Shown: positions 6,825 through 10,042 of the stretch, one piece after another
Numbering within the stretch: position 1 is the stretch's first letter
How the letters are laid out: each line of letters starts with the position of its first letter
Source of the DNA: Flavobacteriales bacterium
GTDB taxonomy: Bacteria > Bacteroidota > Bacteroidia > NS11-12g > UBA955
Reading direction: 5' to 3'
DNA length: 10,042 nt
NCBI GenBank assembly: GCA_947450405.1
Contig: CANFVI010000054.1
Location: 1-10,042 of the forward strand
Program-made: the position numbers and the translations under genes
Notes under the pieces: generated by a model
Databases searched by the model: none
The model's input: only the letters and a program-made list of their open reading frames with translations
What the model was told of the DNA's origin: nothing

Positions 6825-9800
6825 TTAAAATAAACCTGCAGACTGACGTTTGTATTCCGCAGCCCAAGCCATTTTGTTTTTACTTGTTGCAAACTCAACA
6901 GCCCTGTTGATGAAATACTGACTGTTGCTCAACTCTCTTTCAAATACACCGTTTCCTTCTTGTCCTTCAGACAATTTTTTGAAGAATTTAGCAAATTGAA
7001 TATTCTCTTTCACACTTGCATCCAAAACTTCTTTGGCTTTTTTCTCATCACCTAACTGTAACAAAGCAATACCGTATTCAGTTCTGTATTCTCTGCGCAA
7101 TGGCATAACTGATTCAGGAATTTCAGTTAAAATATGGTTTAATACTTTAACACCTCTAGTTTTATAATTAGGAATTGAATCCTTGAAAGCTTCATAATAG
7201 GCAATTGCATTTGCGTAACCTTTTAATGGAGATGGTACTTGCGCCATTGGCACTTGCACATCTTTTCCACCAGCAGACATAACAGAATATCCATTCTTAA
7301 TGTCCTTGCCTATCTGCTCTAAACCGTTGATTCTTTCAATATAGAAATTAGCCAACAACAATGACATTTGTTGCAAATCATTTGGAACATAAGCAGCTTT
7401 GTCATCTAAGAAGAAGTTTTTCTTTTCCTTCATGTTGTAATACTTAAAGCGATTAGCCAAGTTATTATACAATTTAAACTCTTGAATACGAATTGGTTGT
7501 CCACGATCAGCACCACCTCTAATTGGCACAAAACGATACACTAGACCTTCTAATTGCAAGTAGTTGTTCAAGAAACCAAAATCATAACCTGAAACAGAAG
7601 TGAAATAAATTGGTCTCTTCCAACCTTCTTTTGCCATGGTTGCAATCAAGTCGTACATTACCAAATCACCTTTTGACAAACGTCCATTTGCAATATCTAC
7701 ATTAATTGAATCTTCAATTAAATTGGCTTCACTTGGAGCAACTACACCAGCTGCAAGAACTGCAGCTTTGTCAACCTTAATGAAGAATTTATTACCATTC
7801 CACTCAATGCCTTTGGTTTCGCCACCATTTCTCTTTTTCGCATCTTGCATTTCTTTAATAATTTGAGAAAGCTCGCGGCGCTGAGGATAAGCAGCAGCAT
7901 TGATGGTAATTCCATATGGTGATTCAAACGCACCCGTTTGTAAATCTTCTTTATTCCATGACAATGGCAAAGGTGCTGATTTATAAACTGTATCCTTCAA
8001 AATCATACTATACCAATCAGTGGGTAACAATGATTGATTTATAATTCTCACATCTGTTCTAATGCCTTCAACATTTTGTGCATACCACAAAGGATAAGTG
8101 TCGTTATCTCCGTTACAGAATAACACCGCATTTGGCTCTAACGTTTCCAAAAAGTTTTTGGCCATATCGATACCAATATAACGGCCAGAACGATCGTGAT
8201 CATCCCAGTTTTGATATCCCATATTCACAGGAACCAAAACAATACTTAAAGCAGCAGCCCCAATTGCAGATGCACCTTTTAAATATTTCTTAAGGATTTC
8301 TGCCAACGAAATCACCCCTAAACCAATCCAAATACAGAATATTTGGAAAGATCCAACAACCGCATAGTCACGTTCACGAGGTTCTGAAGGAGGCTGATTT
8401 GTGTACACAATAATGAGTAAACCTGTAAACACAAACATGGTCATAATTAGCCAGAAATCATGTTTCTTTTTGCCATATTGTAACACCAAACCTAAAATAC
8501 CCAAAATCAAAGGCAAAAAGAAAAATGCATTTTTTGCTTTCTGATTTTGATAATATTCCGGTAAATCTTTCATAGGACCCACATTTAGGTTATCAATAAA
8601 AGGAATTCCTGAATACCAATTCCCATCAACTTTACTATTTCCAGAAACGGCTTGTTGATCATTCAAACGTCCAACAAAGTTCCATGCAAAATAACGCATG
8701 TACATATATCTTATTTGATAGGTAAAGAAGTACTTTAAGTTATTTCCAAATGAGGGACTTTCATATTCCAATGCCTGCATTTCTTGTTTGTCTTGCTCGG
8801 TCATTGCCTTGCCCGAATTTTGCAATTCATCTATCCTATTTTGAACATCATCCATGCCGCTGTTTGTTCTATAACCTCTGGCATGTCGTTGTTCCATACT
8901 TCCCATACGAGGGAAAATAGTGTTGTAATTTTCTGGTCTACCATCACCATCCATATCGTATGGTTCAAACAAGGTTTCGATGTTTTCATCACCTTCTTCA
9001 TAACGGTCTTTCGCTTTGAAATATCTTCTGCCTTTGTCTTTTTGACCTGTAGCAGGGGCATTAAAGTAAGGGCCATATAAAAGAGGACGATCACCATATT
9101 GTTCACGGGTTATGTAACCGTAAAATTTGAATGGATCTTCAGGGTTATTCATATCAATAGCTGGATTAGCCATACTACGAATAATTACCATTGCATAAGA
9201 AGAATATCCAAAAATAACGAAGCCAATTGTTAAGAAAATTACATTCCAATTGTGACTCCCTTTTTTGTGTGACCACATTAACAAATAAATGATGGCAGCA
9301 AATATTAACGCAATGGCGAAAATTGATCCACTGTAGAAAGGCATGCTAAATCCATTCACAAACAATTTGTCCATGTTTGCCAATAACCAAGGAATACCTG
9401 GGTAAATAATTTTCATTACAAAGCCTAAAGCCACTGCACTTCCAATAAGGGCCATGAAAATTCCTTTTGGTGAAACTGTATATTTTTTGAAATAATATGC
9501 CAAACAAACAGTTGGAATTACAAGTAAGTTCAACATATGCGTTCCCAATGCAAGTCCAATCAAGAAACCAATGAATACAATCCAACGATCTACCCCTTCA
9601 CTTTCTTCGCTTTTGTACCATCTCAATAATGCCCAAAAAGTCAAAGAAGTAAAGAATGATGACATTGCATACACCTCGGCTTCTACCGCACTAAACCAAA
9701 AAGAATCAAGGAATGTATTTGTTAATGCGGCAACAATACCGGCTGAAAAAATCAAGGTATTTCTTTGTGCATTCTCAGGAGAAACCAATTTCTCAGCAAA

Positions 9801-10042
9801 CATTACCGTAATCCAATAAGTAAACATGACGCAACCTGCAGAAGAAACAGCAGATACCATATTTACCCAAAATCCTACTTGATCTGGAGATTTCGCCATC
9901 AACGCGAATAATCTACCAATCATCAAAAACAAAGGTGCCCCAGGAGGGTGAACTACCTGAAGTTTGTATGCTGCGGAAGCAAATTCACCACAATCCCACA
10001 AACTTACAGAAGGCTCTAAAGTTAGTGTGTAAACTACCAAAG
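6825..10042 (-). CDS. DUF2723 (TMEM260-like) multi-pass membrane protein, N-terminus off right edge
   Basis: An open frame of about 1,072 codons enters from the right edge. The TTG at 10040 is only the first start-like codon in the window, not the likely true start, because the conserved N-terminal domain is already under way there. Residues below count from that TTG. The domain shows TLEPSVSLWDCGEFASAAY, with acidic Asp16 and Glu19, then HPPGAP at 31-36 and WFSAVEAEVYAM at 115-126. Hydrophobic segments lie at about 58-82, 97-117, 152-185, 193-210, 238-256, 266-287, 506-521, 528-546, 561-581 and 588-606. A soluble stretch at 290-500 separates the two membrane blocks and contains a calcium-loop-like DMDGDG at 362-367. 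NQPPSEPRERDYA at 548-560 is also typical of the family, and a soluble domain follows (FCNGDNDTYPLWYAQ at 641-655). The family is related to human TMEM260, a protein O-mannosyltransferase; donor and acceptor here are unknown. A terminator follows the stop. Confidence 0.88.
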   Translation of the reverse strand, partial: LVVYTLTLEPSVSLWDCGEFASAAYKLQVVHPPGAPLFLMIGRLFALMAKSPDQVGFWVNMVSAVSSAGCVMFTYWITVMFAEKLVSPENAQRNTLIFSAGIVAALTNTFLDSFWFSAVEAEVYAMSSFFTSLTFWALLRWYKSEESEGVDRWIVFIGFLIGLALGTHMLNLLVIPTVCLAYYFKKYTVSPKGIFMALIGSAVALGFVMKIIYPGIPWLLANMDKLFVNGFSMPFYSGSIFAIALIFAAIIYLLMWSHKKGSHNWNVIFLTIGFVIFGYSSYAMVIIRSMANPAIDMNNPEDPFKFYGYITREQYGDRPLLYGPYFNAPATGQKDKGRRYFKAKDRYEEGDENIETLFEPYDMDGDGRPENYNTIFPRMGSMEQRHARGYRTNSGMDDVQNRIDELQNSGKAMTEQDKQEMQALEYESPSFGNNLKYFFTYQIRYMYMRYFAWNFVGRLNDQQAVSGNSKVDGNWYSGIPFIDNLNVGPMKDLPEYYQNQKAKNAFFFLPLILGILGLVLQYGKKKHDFWLIMTMFVFTGLLIIVYTNQPPSEPRERDYAVVGSFQIFCIWIGLGVISLAEILKKYLKGASAIGAAALSIVLVPVNMGYQNWDDHDRSGRYIGIDMAKNFLETLEPNAVLFCNGDNDTYPLWYAQNVEGIRTDVRIINQSLLPTDWYSMILKDTVYKSAPLPLSWNKEDLQTGAFESPYGITINAAAYPQRRELSQIIKEMQDAKKRNGGETKGIEWNGNKFFIKVDKAAVLAAGVVAPSEANLIEDSINVDIANGRLSKGDLVMYDLIATMAKEGWKRPIYFTSVSGYDFGFLNNYLQLEGLVYRFVPIRGGADRGQPIRIQEFKLYNNLANRFKYYNMKEKKNFFLDDKAAYVPNDLQQMSLLLANFYIERINGLEQIGKDIKNGYSVMSAGGKDVQVPMAQVPSPLKGYANAIAYYEAFKDSIPNYKTRGVKVLNHILTEIPESVMPLRREYRTEYGIALLQLGDEKKAKEVLDASVKENIQFAKFFKKLSEGQEGNGVFERELSNSQYFINRAVEFATSKNKMAWAAEYKRQSAGLF

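Noticed and set aside
8784..9080. Overlapping short frames on both strands inside the DUF2723 gene
   Set aside because: The main frame is intact and carries family motifs throughout; the short ones have no start signals or domains.
1..10042. CRISPR arrays, tRNA or rRNA genes, insertion sequences or long direct repeats
   Set aside because: I saw no regularly spaced repeats, cloverleaf-like sequences, transposase motifs or terminal inverted repeats; nearly all of the sequence is explained by six minus-strand genes.

Overview
The window looks like a chromosome segment from an AT-rich member of the Bacteroidota. The signs are a CarboxypepD-like/plug/beta-barrel outer-membrane protein of a type abundant in that phylum, a large DUF2723 (TMEM260-like) membrane protein, almost no Shine-Dalgarno sequences, and promoter elements matching the Bacteroidota -7 consensus TAnnTTTG. 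I cannot name a genus. Every gene I can support is on the minus strand, so transcription runs from the right edge to the left edge. There are no RNA genes, mobile elements or CRISPR arrays, and no gene-free stretch longer than about 185 bases.

Layout in transcription order (right to left): (1) a DUF2723 integral-membrane protein whose N-terminus lies beyond the right edge; (2) a strong GC-rich terminator directly followed by rlmB, a 23S rRNA 2'-O-methyltransferase; (3) a compact sugar-nucleotide set: a WbpE-like PLP aminotransferase, UDP-glucose 6-dehydrogenase (ugd) and UDP-glucuronate decarboxylase (uxs). ugd and uxs overlap by ATGA, and the set ends in a terminator that begins inside the uxs stop codon; (4) an intergenic region with a perfect 10-bp-arm palindrome and a good -7 promoter element; (5) a large outer-membrane beta-barrel protein that starts with GTG and runs off the left edge.

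Functionally, ugd plus uxs form the complete two-step route UDP-glucose to UDP-glucuronate to UDP-xylose. The aminotransferase suggests that an amino sugar is made alongside, for surface polysaccharide or glycoprotein assembly. The DUF2723 protein belongs to a family related to protein O-mannosyltransferases, so it could also act in glycosylation, but no sequence feature links it directly to UDP-xylose.

The gene content is mostly ordinary for this phylum. The points most worth a second look are regulatory. The rlmB reading frame extends in frame back through the upstream terminator to an ATG three bases after the previous stop codon. A near-ideal operator-like palindrome sits just upstream of the outer-membrane protein's promoter. 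I found no convincing evidence of a wholly new system.
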